A DNA stretch of 64,000 nucleotides from positions 74,453,772 through 74,517,771 of the forward strand of contig OY997641.1 in the NCBI GenBank assembly GCA_963921795.1. Reading direction: 5' to 3'. This DNA comes from Nannobrachium achirus. Its lineage: Eukaryota > Chordata > Actinopteri > Myctophiformes > Myctophidae. Under the pieces are notes generated by a model. It worked only from the letters and a program-made list of their open reading frames with translations. It made no database searches and was not told where the DNA came from. Position numbers and translations under genes: made by a program. Below, one piece after another: positions 36,419 to 47,400 of the stretch (its first letter is position 1; each line of letters starts with the position of its first letter).

Positions 36419-38125
36419 ACCTACTCCTGCCCAGTGAGCCGCTCAATCCTCCTCTTCAGGAGCCTGAGGACACTCTGGTACATGTCCTGCGTTTTCCCTG
36501 TCATGAGTACCATGACAAAGGGCAGGACCCTCTCCATGTATAGACCGTGGATGGTCATGAATTGGAAGAATGGCCGAGGGCACGTCTTGAACGTCCCATC
36601 CATATATATCTATAAGTGGGGGGGGGGAAACAACAAATATTGAATTCATTTTTTACATTTCAAGTAGGTTACTGGCATTAGTTCAAATACTTGTAGCCTA
36701 ATACATGTTGTCATGAAATGTAAGTTAACATAGGCAAATGAGGCCTCCTTTGATTTGATCACCTTTACCAGGGCTCCAGAAAGCACTACTACTACCACAA
36801 ACCTATGGTTTGTGGTAGTAGTGGTAGTAGGTTTGTGGTATGGTTTGCCGCAGTCCAATCCGAAGGGTATGCACTTTGAAGTGCGCATTTGAAGGGCTAT
36901 GACGTCACTGGGCGGCGCCAAATAGTAATCTACAAGCTCACAATGCGAGCTTGTAAATCTGTGACCAGTGATGTCATAGCCCTTGAAATGTGCACTTCAA
37001 AGTGCGAACCCTTCGGATTGGACTGCGGATCATCTTTTCTTTCTACTGCAGCAGCAGTCTAGTGCACCTACTCACCTGCTGTTGTAATTTGCAGGATTAC
37101 ATACACATGTGCACTAGGTTGCTGAACTATGCAAATTGAAATCAACTGAAATCAACATCAACTAACTGAAATCAACAGCAACAGCATTGCCTCTGTGCAC
37201 TGTGACTGCAGCATGAAAATACAACAGTGGCTCAAACTAAAGGGTTTTTCAAAATAAAATGCACATCTTCACAATAGTAATTTACAAGCTATTTCTGTTC
37301 ATTTACTATAAACGGCAATGGAAACGAGGAATTACTAAATTACTTCAAGTGAAAAATATTGAACAGAAAAAATAAACACATGCTTCGAAGGCAACACAGG
37401 GCCTATCAAATAATTGGCATACTATTTCCAACTGTCATTGTAGATCATTTTGCCTGATACAAAGTTTCATGGGTTCTAACCTGGGTGCACTGGGCTAACT
37501 TTACAAAGTTGTCCTCTGTCCCGAAGACCAGGTAGCCCTGTGGGATATGGTGCTTTTGGAGGAACTGGTCCCCCCCCCAGCTCACAGCCCATTCATTTCC
37601 GACGTCCACCTGGTGAAAGGCACGGGGGATGGGGGGCATGAGGCTGGCCCTTTTTCTCTCCAGCCTCGACCTCACAGCCTCATATGGGGGCATGGCCTCA
37701 ATGTTGGGCGCCTGGTTCAGGATCTGATTTAGTAACATTATAGGGTTATGTTTTGTTCATATAATGGACTAGGAGAAGTATGACAAGCATTATGCCACAA
37801 AATAAATTCTTACCATGTTATAGACCCTCCGAGAAGGGACGGACGGATCCGCTGCTACCTGTTGCAGCATCTGCTGTATCAGGGCAGCGGTGTCCACAAA
37901 ATCCCCCTCCCCAGGGTGGTTATGCTGGCCAGGCCCATTCACGATCACGATGTCAGGATCGTCCCTCTCAGTGTTGAAGGCCACCGTGGCCAAATAACTA
38001 CGGCACCCTGCCCTTGCACAGCGCCAGTAAATTCGATTTCCGCGCACCCTATTACGCAGGTATCGATAATTGTCCAAAATCAGGACTCTGCCCCCCCGGC
38101 TGTTGGCAGCCTGCATGTATGCCAT
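34253..38125 (-). CDS. FLYWCH-MULE transposase, six exons, 471 aa, apparently intact
   Basis: Minus-strand exons are 37814-38125, 37481-37723, 36425-36609, 36058-36203, 34744-35010 and 34253-34515. All introns are GT-AG with matching phases (0, 0, 2, 1, 1), and the total is 1416 bp with no internal stop. Exon 1 encodes a FLYWCH zinc finger (YRYLRNRV...YWRCARAGCRSY ... HNHP, residues about 20-75). Exons 2-5 carry the MULE DDE core: MDGTFKTCPRPFFQFMTIHG (first Asp), then VVTDFEIAAM (second Asp), then NGCYFHFCQ (the C-x2-H insert). NNRVEGFHHRWN across exons 5 and 6 is the probable catalytic Glu. A basic C-terminus follows. It would bind the TIRs and catalyse cut-and-paste transposition in the nucleus. 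The promoter must lie right of 38125, where a hAT has inserted. Whether it is active cannot be read from sequence. Confidence 0.88.
35258..35925 (-). repeat. Inverted copy of the 14039-14900 repeat family
   Basis: It begins with (GTCT)n at 35299-35323, has 'gctcatatctccgcaacc' near 35357 and ends 'ggtcgcttatctcccgat' near 35888; both ends complement the copy at 14 kb. Inside, 35546-35745 forms an inverted repeat around 'gatgcccatatatggagatg', with arms such as 'catcatgacaagtcagt'-type sequence. It lies in an intron of the MULE transposase gene. Confidence 0.65.
36330..36418. repeat. (CA)n followed by (GACA)n
   Basis: Compound microsatellite in the third intron of the transposase gene, a few bases from the exon 3 donor at 36424. 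Confidence 0.95.
36780..36842. repeat. Hairpin of TACTACTACC / GGTAGTAGTGG
   Basis: 'actactactaccacaaacc' pairs with 'ggtttgtggtagtagt' with almost no loop. Confidence 0.7.
36848..37028. mobile_element. 181-bp fold-back MITE with nested hairpin core
   Basis: The left end CCGCAGTCCAATCCGAAGGG and the right end CCCTTCGGATTGGACTGCGG are perfect complements. Inner complementarity includes 'gcactttgaagtgc' and 'gggctatgacgtcactgg'. The centre is a copy of the short 'ctacaagctcacaatgcgag' hairpin. Confidence 0.85.
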
Positions 38126-38336
38126 GATCCTCCAGTTAACTATTGTCTTGTGACTTGTCAGCTTGGAAAGAAAGACCTTACAGATTGCCAGGAGGTGCTG
38201 CCCTTTATACTAGCCTACACAGGTGAAATGCGTGGGAGTGATTGCTGTCTAGAGGAGCTGATTGGAAGAGTGATTAACCTCTGCTAATTAAGGGATGTGT
38301 GTAAGGCTGGCTGTAGCCTGGGTCAAATCTATGCCA

Positions 38337-39317
38337 GATCAGATCTACAAGCTCCAAACAACACATTGTCACATCACATTGGAGTAGAGGTCTTCACGGG
38401 TCCAATTTGAACTACCCGAACCCAAAAGGACCCGGGGGAAATGGACCCGGACCCATATGGCCCCGTCTATCATTTGGAATTTGAGAACCGTTACCCGATC
38501 AGCCCCGAGACGTGATGGATCCGATCCGAACGGCCCCGCCTGTTATTAGAAAAATTGGATCCGATACCCGAGCAGAACGAGAGATCCGAGACCCGAACCT
38601 GTCGCCCCGAAATGAAAGAATGCCAACGTTATTATATTAAGAGTTGTATCAGACATATTTCTTACCTAACGTCGCCACGGTGCTGCTGTTGCTGTCAGCG
38701 GCGCTGTGCCTCTCGCTCTCGCCAAAAGATGATCTTTTCCCAGACCAGTAAGTCAATGCGGACAGTTTGTAAATACAAATAAATCCATGTTTTTATTCCT
38801 TCTTATTTGGCTAGCCAATGCTAATGCTATCGTTTTCTGTCGCATGTGTTGTTCATTATATCTTTCTGCTTTGAGTGTCCATTTTGCTCTGCAGAGCATG
38901 ACAACACGCAATGACAACTCCATTGTAAACCGTTAACCAAAACGTTACGTTAATATCTTTGATAATAATAACAATCCAACTGATACAGTCAGTGTTGTTG
39001 TGACTGAGTGAGTTCTACTTCTCAGTTCTCACAACCAATGCAACAGATTACATGCTGCATCTTTAGTGCCATCGTGTGGCGTTATCTATTTGGTGCAGTT
39101 GTTGCGTTCACTTTCACTTCAATCTCGGCCTGTCTCGGCTCCACTCGGGTAACAGGAGATACCCGGGGAACCGGGGCAGACGGCCCCGGCCCCGGCCCGC
39201 CCCGCGGTAAAAGCTCGAAAACGGCCCCGTTACCCGGCTCGGTTCGGTTCGGATCGCGGGTAATTTCGGATCTCGGGCAGGTCCGAAGACCTCTACATTG
39301 GAGCTTGTAGATCTTAT
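38337..39317. repeat. Short hairpin repeat split by a hAT
   Basis: The arm 'gatctacaagctccaa' (38342-38357) and the arm 'ttggagcttgtagatc' (39299-39314) are perfect complements. They rejoin to a ~51-bp hairpin when the 38385-39295 element and one target copy are removed. Confidence 0.85.
38385..39295. mobile_element. Non-autonomous hAT (TAGAGGTCTTC termini), 911 bp
   Basis: It starts TAGAGGTCTTCACGGGTCC and ends GGTCCGAAGACCTCTA. CATTGGAG flanks it at 38377-38384 and 39296-39303. The interior has GC-rich 'gacccg' and 'cggccccg' runs and no transposase. It sits about 260 bp 5' of the MULE transposase start codon, so it may affect its promoter. Confidence 0.9.
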
Positions 39318-39498
39318 ATAATATGATTAGTGCAATGTACAAAATGTAGTATGGTTGTTTAGCTAGATACAGTTTATGTAGCTGACAAACTGAGCATGCC
39401 CTTTTTTTGTTATGCAGTGGTCAGAAAGACAAAACATTGATGTAATTAAGAGTATCCATTTAACATATAGCGCCTACTCATTTTCAGGAATGGGTTAA

Positions 39499-39814
39499 AG
39501 GAGTAGTTCACCCCCAAAATGACTTTTTTTCTATTGATTAGTCATGCCATGGAGAGTAGAGTTCAATGATATTTTTTGGTTTTTGTCACATTCCTAAGAC
39601 AAAGATTTGATTCAAGTAAATTTACCCCCATTCATTCCGGATGGAGACCCGTTTCGAAACGGGTCTCCATCCGGAATGAATGGGGGTCCATTACTTGTTA
39701 CCACAATTTTGTCTTAGGAATGTGACAAAAAAACTAAAAATATTATTGAACTCTACTCTCCATGTCATGAATAATCACTAGAAAAAAAAGTCATTTTGGG
39801 GGTGAACTACTCCT
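39499..39814. mobile_element. 316-bp TTAA-flanked fold-back element
   Basis: TTAA lies at 39495-39498 and 39815-39818. The arms of about 120-155 bp start AAGGAGTAGTTCACCCCCAA and end in the exact complement. The centre 'ggagacccgtttcgaaacgg' is a perfect palindrome. The TTAA target suggests mobilisation by a Kolobok- or piggyBac-type transposase. Confidence 0.9.
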
Positions 39815-40424
39815 TTAAGGTAGGACCCGAATGCCAAACACGAGTCAGTGCTGACAGTTACATTATTTATTGAAGAAACAAACTTGCAAAGTGGAACAGA
39901 ACACACATGGTAATCACACAGCAGGGGCTAACACAACACAGGTGCAACAGTACACAATCAAACACGTGATAGGCTAAACAGTAACAGGACACAGGCTGAA
40001 CTCAAGCATCTCAAAGCACTTCAAAAACACTTCTCTGCTTCTCTGAGTTAAGTTAACATTGATTTTACAATATAGACTAGAAACATGTCAAGGCTTTTTC
40101 TTTCTTTTTTTTTTTTTTGCAAGGGGGTCCGCTGTGTCTGTGGGGGTCCACTGATGCAGGTTGACCCTCTGATTCAGTGATTTTTTAAAATATTTAAAAA
40201 GGTTAATTCATTCCACAGTTACAAGCCATTTTGTTCCTGAGAATTTCTAATACAATGGTGCCATCTAGTGGCTGAAAAGTGTAACTGTCACCATTTGCTG
40301 CCCTTGTCGGAATGGTGGGACTAAAATGTGTCGGAATGGTGACATGTCGGAATGGTGACATGTCGGAATGGCGACATGTCGGAATGGTGACATGTCGGAA
40401 TGGCGACATTGACCCTTGGAAAAG

Positions 40425-40566
40425 CAACACAGTGTTGATGTTTGTTGCGTGAAGCTCGAAGTCAGAGTGTTTGTGTTGGAGCGCCTCCGTGCGGCCGCAG
40501 AGGTCATGTGCAACTTATTCCAGAGAGAGATGGAGACACTACACAACAACCAACTACACACTGCAG
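40425..40566 (+). CDS. C2H2 zinc-finger gene, coding exon 1, 3' part
   Basis: It continues the 31373-31447 frame for 47 codons plus one base: QHSVDVCCVKLEVRVFVLER, then LRAAAEVMCNLFQREMETLH, then NNQLHTA and a donor GTATGT at 40567. The segment resembles the N-terminal helix (RL-AAAEEIFGLFER type) of fish multi-finger proteins. The phase-1 end matches the acceptor at 52953. The first ATG on this side of the transposon is at 40505 (MCNLFQREME), which could start a shortened protein if transcription begins in or near the MULE. Confidence 0.75.
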
Positions 40567-40670
40567 GTATGTCTGTTACACACACAACACCACACTACAC
40601 ACACTGCAGGTAGGCCTATGTCTGTTACACACCCATCACCCAACTACACACTGCAGTGTCTGTTACACTT
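40548..40670 (+). repeat. Tandem triplication of the exon 1 splice-donor region
   Basis: Three ~45-bp units contain 'actacacactgcag' followed by gtatgt (40567), gtaggc (about 40610) and gtgtct (about 40657), each then 'ctgttacac'. Two of the three keep a GT after CAG. Confidence 0.7.
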
Positions 40671-40865
40671 AAACATACCTGTCTCGGAAGCTTAATTTCA
40701 AATATAAAGTGCTTATTCCATGGCCATAGATGTTGCAATTCTCTTCGGGTGGGTACAAGTAACCGTATCTTCAGTAGTGTTCAATAAAAATACATTTTAA
40801 TCTGAATGGTGGCCATTTTTGGCGTATTTCCTCCATATGTTTCAGCTATAAAACCCAGTTGGGGG

Positions 40866-41019
40866 TTGTTTCGAGGTCCCAGTAGACGGAGGCTAACCTG
40901 CCGACGTGAGTGAATGCTAACCTGCTCAGGCAGGTGAATTCTAACCCAAAGCCTAAACCATTAAGCTTAAACCTAACCCCTACCGTTACCCTAACCAGAC
41001 TACTGGGACCTCGAAACAA
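40866..41019. mobile_element. 154-bp MITE with 20-bp perfect TIRs
   Basis: TTGTTTCGAGGTCCCAGTAG at 40866-40885 is exactly complementary to the end at 41000-41019. The middle contains 'cctaaccc'-type sequence. Confidence 0.85.
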
Positions 41020-41104
41020 TAGAAATATCGAGATTCTGCCTTTGGTTGGGCAGGTGTACGGCACTCTGAAATGGCCACTCTTTATTGAAATATACGGAAG
41101 ATAA

Positions 41105-41512
41105 GGGCGGCAGTGGCTCAGGGGTTAGGGTTAGGGAAACCGTCATTAGAACACAGAGGGTTCTCGAAGGATTCCCAGTTTGATCCCGGACGGTTACATG
41201 TCTCCATTCCGACATGTCTCCTTTCCGACATTTCTCCATTCCGACACTAACTCTATCTCTAACCCTAACCCTATACCTAACCTCTATGGAAGTGCTGCCA
41301 CTCTGACAATAAGAAGTAACTGTCGGAGTGGCGACATGTCGGAATGGAGAGCAGTCACCATCCCAGACTCCCTCAGAGTTGGTGTTGAAGAGTCCTTGAG
41401 CAAGAACCCCAGGTTGCTCCCGATGAGCAGGTTGGTGCCTTGAATGGGTGAATGTAAATCTATGTAAAGCGCTTTGGATAAAGTCGCTATATAAATGCAC
41501 CATTTACCATTT
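41105..41512 (+). mobile_element. tRNA-derived SINE interrupted by a MULE-end-like inverted repeat
   Basis: The head is 'ggcggcagtggctcagggg', B-box-like 'cccagtttgatccc'; the tail is 'aaagcgctttggataaagtc'. Between them, 41194-41360 is an inserted inverted repeat with 'ccattccgacatg' on the left and 'catgtcggaatgg' on the right, like the termini of the MULE at 31448-40415. Confidence 0.75.
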
Positions 41513-43459
41513 AAGGGTACTTCTGCGAGCCTGAAGAGAATTGTAGAATCAGTGGTCATCGAGTAAGCACTTTATATTTCATATATTTATATTTATAGAT
41601 CAGGCTTTTGCTGTGGTAGCCTATATCCCTACTCTCTCTCATAATGTTCATAGGGCTCAATAGTGGGCACGTTTGTCCCACTACAACCAGACAGGTTAAA
41701 AGTATCAATTTCAGACATATATTTCCAACAACCTATTGAATAAAAAAGAAAAAAAGCTGAAACTACCGAATGAAACCACTTTGCACAGTGAAATCGATGG
41801 TTAGTTAATCGAAGGATAGTCGCTCAGTCGTAAGTCTTAACTCATGACATGAGTTTTGTTTGTAGTTGTCCCATACATACATCATTGTGTTCATGCTTAG
41901 CTGCACACTTCTCAAAATGAAAATCAAAACATATCGGGCGAGACTGATTCATCAACAAAGGAAGTCATGCCTATATGGGCTGTCCAGACTGACAGATATG
42001 TATGGCCATATCAGTTGGATTGGCGGTGCGACAGAGGTGTGAGTGCTCCATTGTGGCCCAAACTCTTGACCTATAGCAACAAAAATAGCTTACATCAGGA
42101 TGGGGACAATTAATGTATGTATCTCTTAGAACAAGTAGTGACTGATCCTTTCAACTGAACAAAACATACTAAACGTCTATAGTTTGATTTGATTACGTCA
42201 TGGTATAATATACGGTTGCTGCATGGTAACCAAAAGTTATTTCTTCTGGTGATTTCCACAGAGCACCACAGGGAGAGGTCTACATAGTCTAGAGAGATGG
42301 CCTCCCAAACATATTCAACGTTGTCAGAGGAACAGCGAGAGATGGACAAGGGACGTGGACTGTTGGATGCAACGATGCAACCTGTAGTAAAGTTGTATAG
42401 GATAGGTATGTAGTGTTTTATTTACTTTACAACCTGTTGTAAAGTTGTACAGGATAGGTATGTACTGTTTTATTTAATGTGGTTTAATCCTGTAGTAATG
42501 TTGTACAGGATAGGTTTGTAGTGTGTTAATGAATACAAGAATTCAAGCCCAAAACACGCTTGCCCCGTGTCAAATGCTGGCGATATTGCAACGTGCGGCA
42601 CCAGGTATTCCTAAAGCAACCTCTATGTCTATGTCTAAACTTATTCCTAAACTTAACCTTAGTAAAACTAGGTCTAAACCAAACCTTATTCTTAAATCTA
42701 ACTTTAGTAAAACTATGCTTAAACCTAACCTTCTTCCTAAACGTCTGAAAACTATTCCTTCTGTGGAAAAAATGGGAGTATGTTTTGGGTTGAGCTTTCC
42801 GGTTACCCTTAATTCTTATGACAATTATTATTATTATTATGAGAGTCTACAAATGTAACCAAATGGACCCTTACGGGTTGATCTGGTTCCATTTGTACAC
42901 TCCCAGAGTTAAACACCCGTAAGGGACCATTTGGAACCCCCCCAAGGAACCAGGGTCCCTGAACCACACCTTGAGGTCCACTGGTGTAGCAGAGTGTTTC
43001 CAGCGAGACAAGATGCACAATGTTTGATCAGAATGGAACTGAGCCTTCATTAGTATCATTAGCTACACCTGTGAAGAAAGTAAGGCCCAATGTTTTCTAT
43101 TATGGCTTGCATGGAGCCTAATGGGCTGGCGAGTGGTGCTAGTACCGCTATCTATCTATAAATGCAACAAATGTCTGTCTGCGTGTGTGTGTCTGTCTGT
43201 AATCTGCGTATCTCGAGAACCGTTCGTCCCACCGGCTTCAGATTCGGCACACGCGTTCCCCACCGCAGTGCGGAGTGCAGTGCCGGGCCTCGACCCGACC
43301 CGACGCGCGGTTTTCCCGAAGCACCGCGAAACGTTCGGAATCTCCTTATGCGGGGCTGATTGTTGACATCAGGCTGTTCCGGAGGAAATCGGCGCAATCG
43401 CTGACTCAATGTGACATCACTTCATGAAAGTCTCTGACATCACGTACACCACATGAGTC
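41513..43459. other. Intron interval with minor repeats
   Basis: No supported exon. It includes three ~58-bp units around 'gttgtacaggataggtatgt' (42379-42526), a 'taaacctaacctta' array (42610-42740), a hairpin pairing 'aaatggacccttacgggt' with 'acccgtaagggaccattt' (42859-42933), and a CpG-bearing repeat near 43150-43380 starting with CTAT repeats and containing 'gtatctcgagaaccgtt'. Confidence 0.5.
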
Positions 43460-44424
43460 AATGGGCATAAATGGACACAGGCAAACAGATGGTCAAAACG
43501 GGTCCTATGACAACAGGTATAATGGGGTTTGCATTAAAGGGGGAACCGGCACTGGATGCAGACATAGAGATACAGATATCTCCATAGATTAGCATAAATG
43601 GACACAGGCAAACATATGGTCAATACTAGGCCTGTCACGATTCACTAAACCCACGATTCGATTCGAATCACGATTCAAGGTTGACGAATCACGATGTGAC
43701 GATTTTTTCACGATTTTTTCAACACATTTATTTTCCAGAGAACTTACCCAAAAAAATCCACAATTCTTACAATTCCAGTATTTCTTTTGCTTTTAACAAT
43801 ACTGTTTTCTCTTATGCTCTTTTCAATACAGTAGAACTATCAAATGACAAAAAAACAACAACAATTAGTCAATTACATTTCAGTTCTCTTGTCTTCTCTT
43901 ACAAGGAATCCTGTATTTCTTTTTTACAACACTGTGTTGTGTTCTCTTATCCTATACACGGTAGCAAATAGCAAATTAAGGAAAAGTGTAAACTTGTCAA
44001 ATCCTGTTGTTTTAAACAATACTCCTAAACTCTTTTCAATACTGTATCAAAGAATGCCTTTTTCCTGTGGTACATAGCAAGCCAACTGTACTGTAAGCCA
44101 CAAGCCAGGCACAAACTAAGGCATAACAACAACTCTTACCCTCTTTTCAAAATCAATACTGCATCAAAGTCAAGACCTATAGTATTCGGAGGTAGATAAG
44201 TTGGCCAACTCAGGCATACTTACTTTCTTTATCTTAACATAAATGAAATACAAATGTAAAACAAATTCCTAATACAAAGAATAACTTAAAATATATTGTC
44301 TTAGCAAAAATAAAATGAATTTAAAAACATCCCAGATAAAATAAATAAATTATAAATAAATAAAATTAAATACAATTTCAAATAAACACAATAAACGTTA
44401 CCCCCCCCTCCTTGCTACTTGAGT

Positions 44425-47400
44425 TTACAGGTCCTCTTTCTTTTTATTTTTCTTTTCCATGTTTTTTTTTAGGAATACCAGCATATCTACATTCTCAGGC
44501 AACAGGCAAGATCTCTGAGCATTCACAATATCCCCTGCTGTTGAAAAGACCCTTTCACTGGGGACAGAGGTGGCTGGTATAGAGAGGAAGGCTTTTGCTA
44601 CAGGGGCAAGCAGTGGGTAATGCTTTGCATTATCCTTCCACCACTTGAGTGGGCATTTGTTGAGGTCAATGCTTGCTTCATGTGTGTACTTATCCATTTC
44701 CCTGTCAACGTCACTGATGGACGGTGCTGCTGCTGGTTCAGTGTTAGTGAAAGTCCCTCCAAGGAGCTCTTCCAGGGCTGTCTTCTTGGGTGGAGGTCCT
44801 TCCCGCTCAGGTAGTGCTGCTGTGCCTGTGGGGTCTGCAGGTGTGGGGCCGCTGGTACCTGCTACCACCACCTGCCCTGCTGCCCTGGTGGTCTGTAAGA
44901 AAAAATAGAGAAAGAAAAGAGGGTCTCATTGATTAATTGTTATAGAAAAAACTTGCTAAAGTTGCTAGACCTACTACTGTATATCAGCCAGGCATTTAGA
45001 AAAGAATAATATTAGACTAAGATCATAAACCACCAAATAACCAATGAAGAAAATAACTATATATTATATTAACATTATTTTTCAGTATTATAAATAAATA
45101 TATTGTTGAGTTAATACCTGGGTGGAAAACTGCACAGCTTTCTCCTTCAGCCTGTGGTACACAGCCTGGCGCTCTTCTTCTGCTTCATCTAGATGAGCCA
45201 GGGTGAGGAATCTGGGGTCTAGTGTACTCCAGCAGCTTGTCATGCTCATCTCTGTATCTGCTGGACAGGTTGGTGAAGATGGCTCTCTTCATGTTGGCCA
45301 CGATGGGTGAGTCTCCTTCTCTGTGTGGCATGGCGGTATTTATTTAACAGTTGCCAACAACGCCACCTAGGGAATTGCACCCTAGGAAATAGTTTTGAGG
45401 ACTCTACATCTAAAGTAAACCACCTGAGACCACATGATTACTCCCCACAAGGTTCGTTGTACAATATAAGGAATATAGGCAGAGACATGGTTTTAACAAA
45501 AGTACAAAAATCTTTTATTTCCTATATAGTATACTAATCATCAGCAATAAGATATATCCAAGGCTTAAAAGTTAATAGTGAGTTACTACAACACATTATT
45601 CAACAGACAGGCCAGTACTGGGGGAAGGAGGAGTTGGGCAGGCCAACCGACCCAGGGCAGTGGCTCCCCAACACACAACACTACAAAGCAAAGCACACAG
45701 AAAAGGGGGGGGGGTTACCACTACCACTGGGGCGGCCGTCACCTAGTCCCACTTGGCTTACCCAGCACTGGTCCTGTAAAGAAACAATAATTAGTATCTC
45801 ACATACATGTAGTAAAATACAATTGTCAGATTTGTAGCAGGCACATCTAAATGAGACTGGGGCGTTCACACAGCAAAGGCAGCATCCAAGACAAGGGCTG
45901 TTGGTCATGGGCATTTAAGTCCAGGCAAAGCAGCAGCGTTTGTTACTCCTCAGGCCTGGAATATACAAGTGGCCGTGTTAGCCTAGCATTTAATAGTAAA
46001 TCATGATGAACACAAAAGAAACAAATCTAACCCACCACTCACTCCAGGGCAACACGCACTGTTAAGTGTCTGGAGAGTGGACACCCCTTGGGTGTTTCGT
46101 CAGCCACATACACTGGGGTAGAGAAGTGGGCTTGTGGAGGGATAGACAGCACTACACAGGGACTAAAACAAGAAAGAACGGGTCAAGTTCATGACCATAA
46201 CCTAATATACACTACAGGCTCTCGCTAAACCAGACATACCTGCACAGATGCATAGTAGGTGAACATGCTGGTCGATGACGGCACACACAGGGGAAAAGTG
46301 TGGCAAAGCTGCAGCCCAAAGGGCCAGCTTTGTTGAAGAGACCTCCAGTCTCTGAGGACACGGACAACCAAATGAGAGAGAATCTAACCAGGCAGGGGGG
46401 TGTGCTGTTTAAGTAGTGTTGTCAATCAGCAGAATGATTAGTGGGAGGAGGATGGGCCATGGGCAAATTGGAAGCCAACGCCCATCCTGCTACAATCCAT
46501 CCCCCCCAATTGCGTCGTCGCCCCAGACGATGATACAATTAAGCAGTTAAGCTAAGAAACTCAACAATTACTGGTACAGAATTTGACGCTGAAGCCCATC
46601 AGGCCAGCAACTAAGATCATACATATACAACGCTGAAGCCCGTCGGGCCAGCTACACTAGAGACACAAAAGTAGTATTACCATACCTTCATGTCACCTAT
46701 ACTAGATGGGCGTCCCTCTGTGAGAGGTGGCTCCCGGGTGCTTGGGAAGGGGTGGTGCAGGTCCTCCAGGTACCGACACCAGCATGGCCATTGCCCGTGT
46801 GCACCCAAACCTCACCATCCCCTCTCCCGGCCCAAACTGAGGCCTAGCCAAAAGGCAAAGTTGCCGCGAAGTGGTCCATTTAAGGCTGCCACCTCAAAAC
46901 TTCCCTTAGAGCCAACAACCCCTGTTCAAACTTATCACCACCCGGTCCCTTGACGGGAGAGCCTGGGAGCGCCACAAATACTAGTCAAAACTTTTTGAAC
47001 CATGGCTGTTCAGCTCATTTCGAGGTGAACAAAATTTAAGACCAAGCCCAACAGGCCAGCCATAGAACTGTTTAAAACGATGCATGTTCAGCTCCTTCTG
47101 AGGTGAACCAACTTGAAAGGACTCACTTATCCTGCATGGGAAGGGGGGGGGGGGGGGCTGTCCTATCCACCAACATACGCTGCTGCTTTGCCTCTGAAGA
47201 ATAGAACATTTTACATTAAACACAAAGCCCCAACCACATACACAGCACTGTAATTGTTCACAATATCTAATGGCATGAAAAATCAATAACCACGTCTCTG
47301 CCTTTTCTTTTAGTACATCCTGCCGACCAACGCCAAATGTGGCATGGCGGTATTTATTTAACAGTTGCCAACAACGCCACCTAGGGAATTGCACCCTAGG

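Larger units (their letters stand above)
31448..40415 (-). mobile_element. Autonomous-looking Mutator-like element (MULE), 8968 bp
   Basis: The 9-bp direct repeat TTGGAAAAG lies at 31439-31447 and 40416-40424. The ends GGGGTCCTCTCGCCATTCCG and, inverted, GGGTCAATGTCGCCATTCCG continue as a near-identical 26-bp run. Weaker inverted similarity then extends about 290 bp (to about 31980 and 40130), interrupted by tandem units on the left. A 9-bp duplication and long TIRs are the Mutator signature, and the interior encodes a FLYWCH-MULE transposase. Nested passengers include a hAT (38385-39295), a TTAA fold-back (39499-39814) and other repeats, all outside coding exons. Confidence 0.9.

Noticed and set aside
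36213..36643. Cys/Val- and Thr/His-rich frames
   Set aside because: Products of the (CA)n(GACA)n tract in a transposase intron.
44620..44908. Plus-strand frames over 44.6-44.9 kb
   Set aside because: Antisense shadows of the hAT transposase C-terminal exon.
45578..45914. Repeated ORFs present again at 47592-47929
   Set aside because: They fall in the two LTRs and overlap each other on both strands; LTR sequence, not genes.
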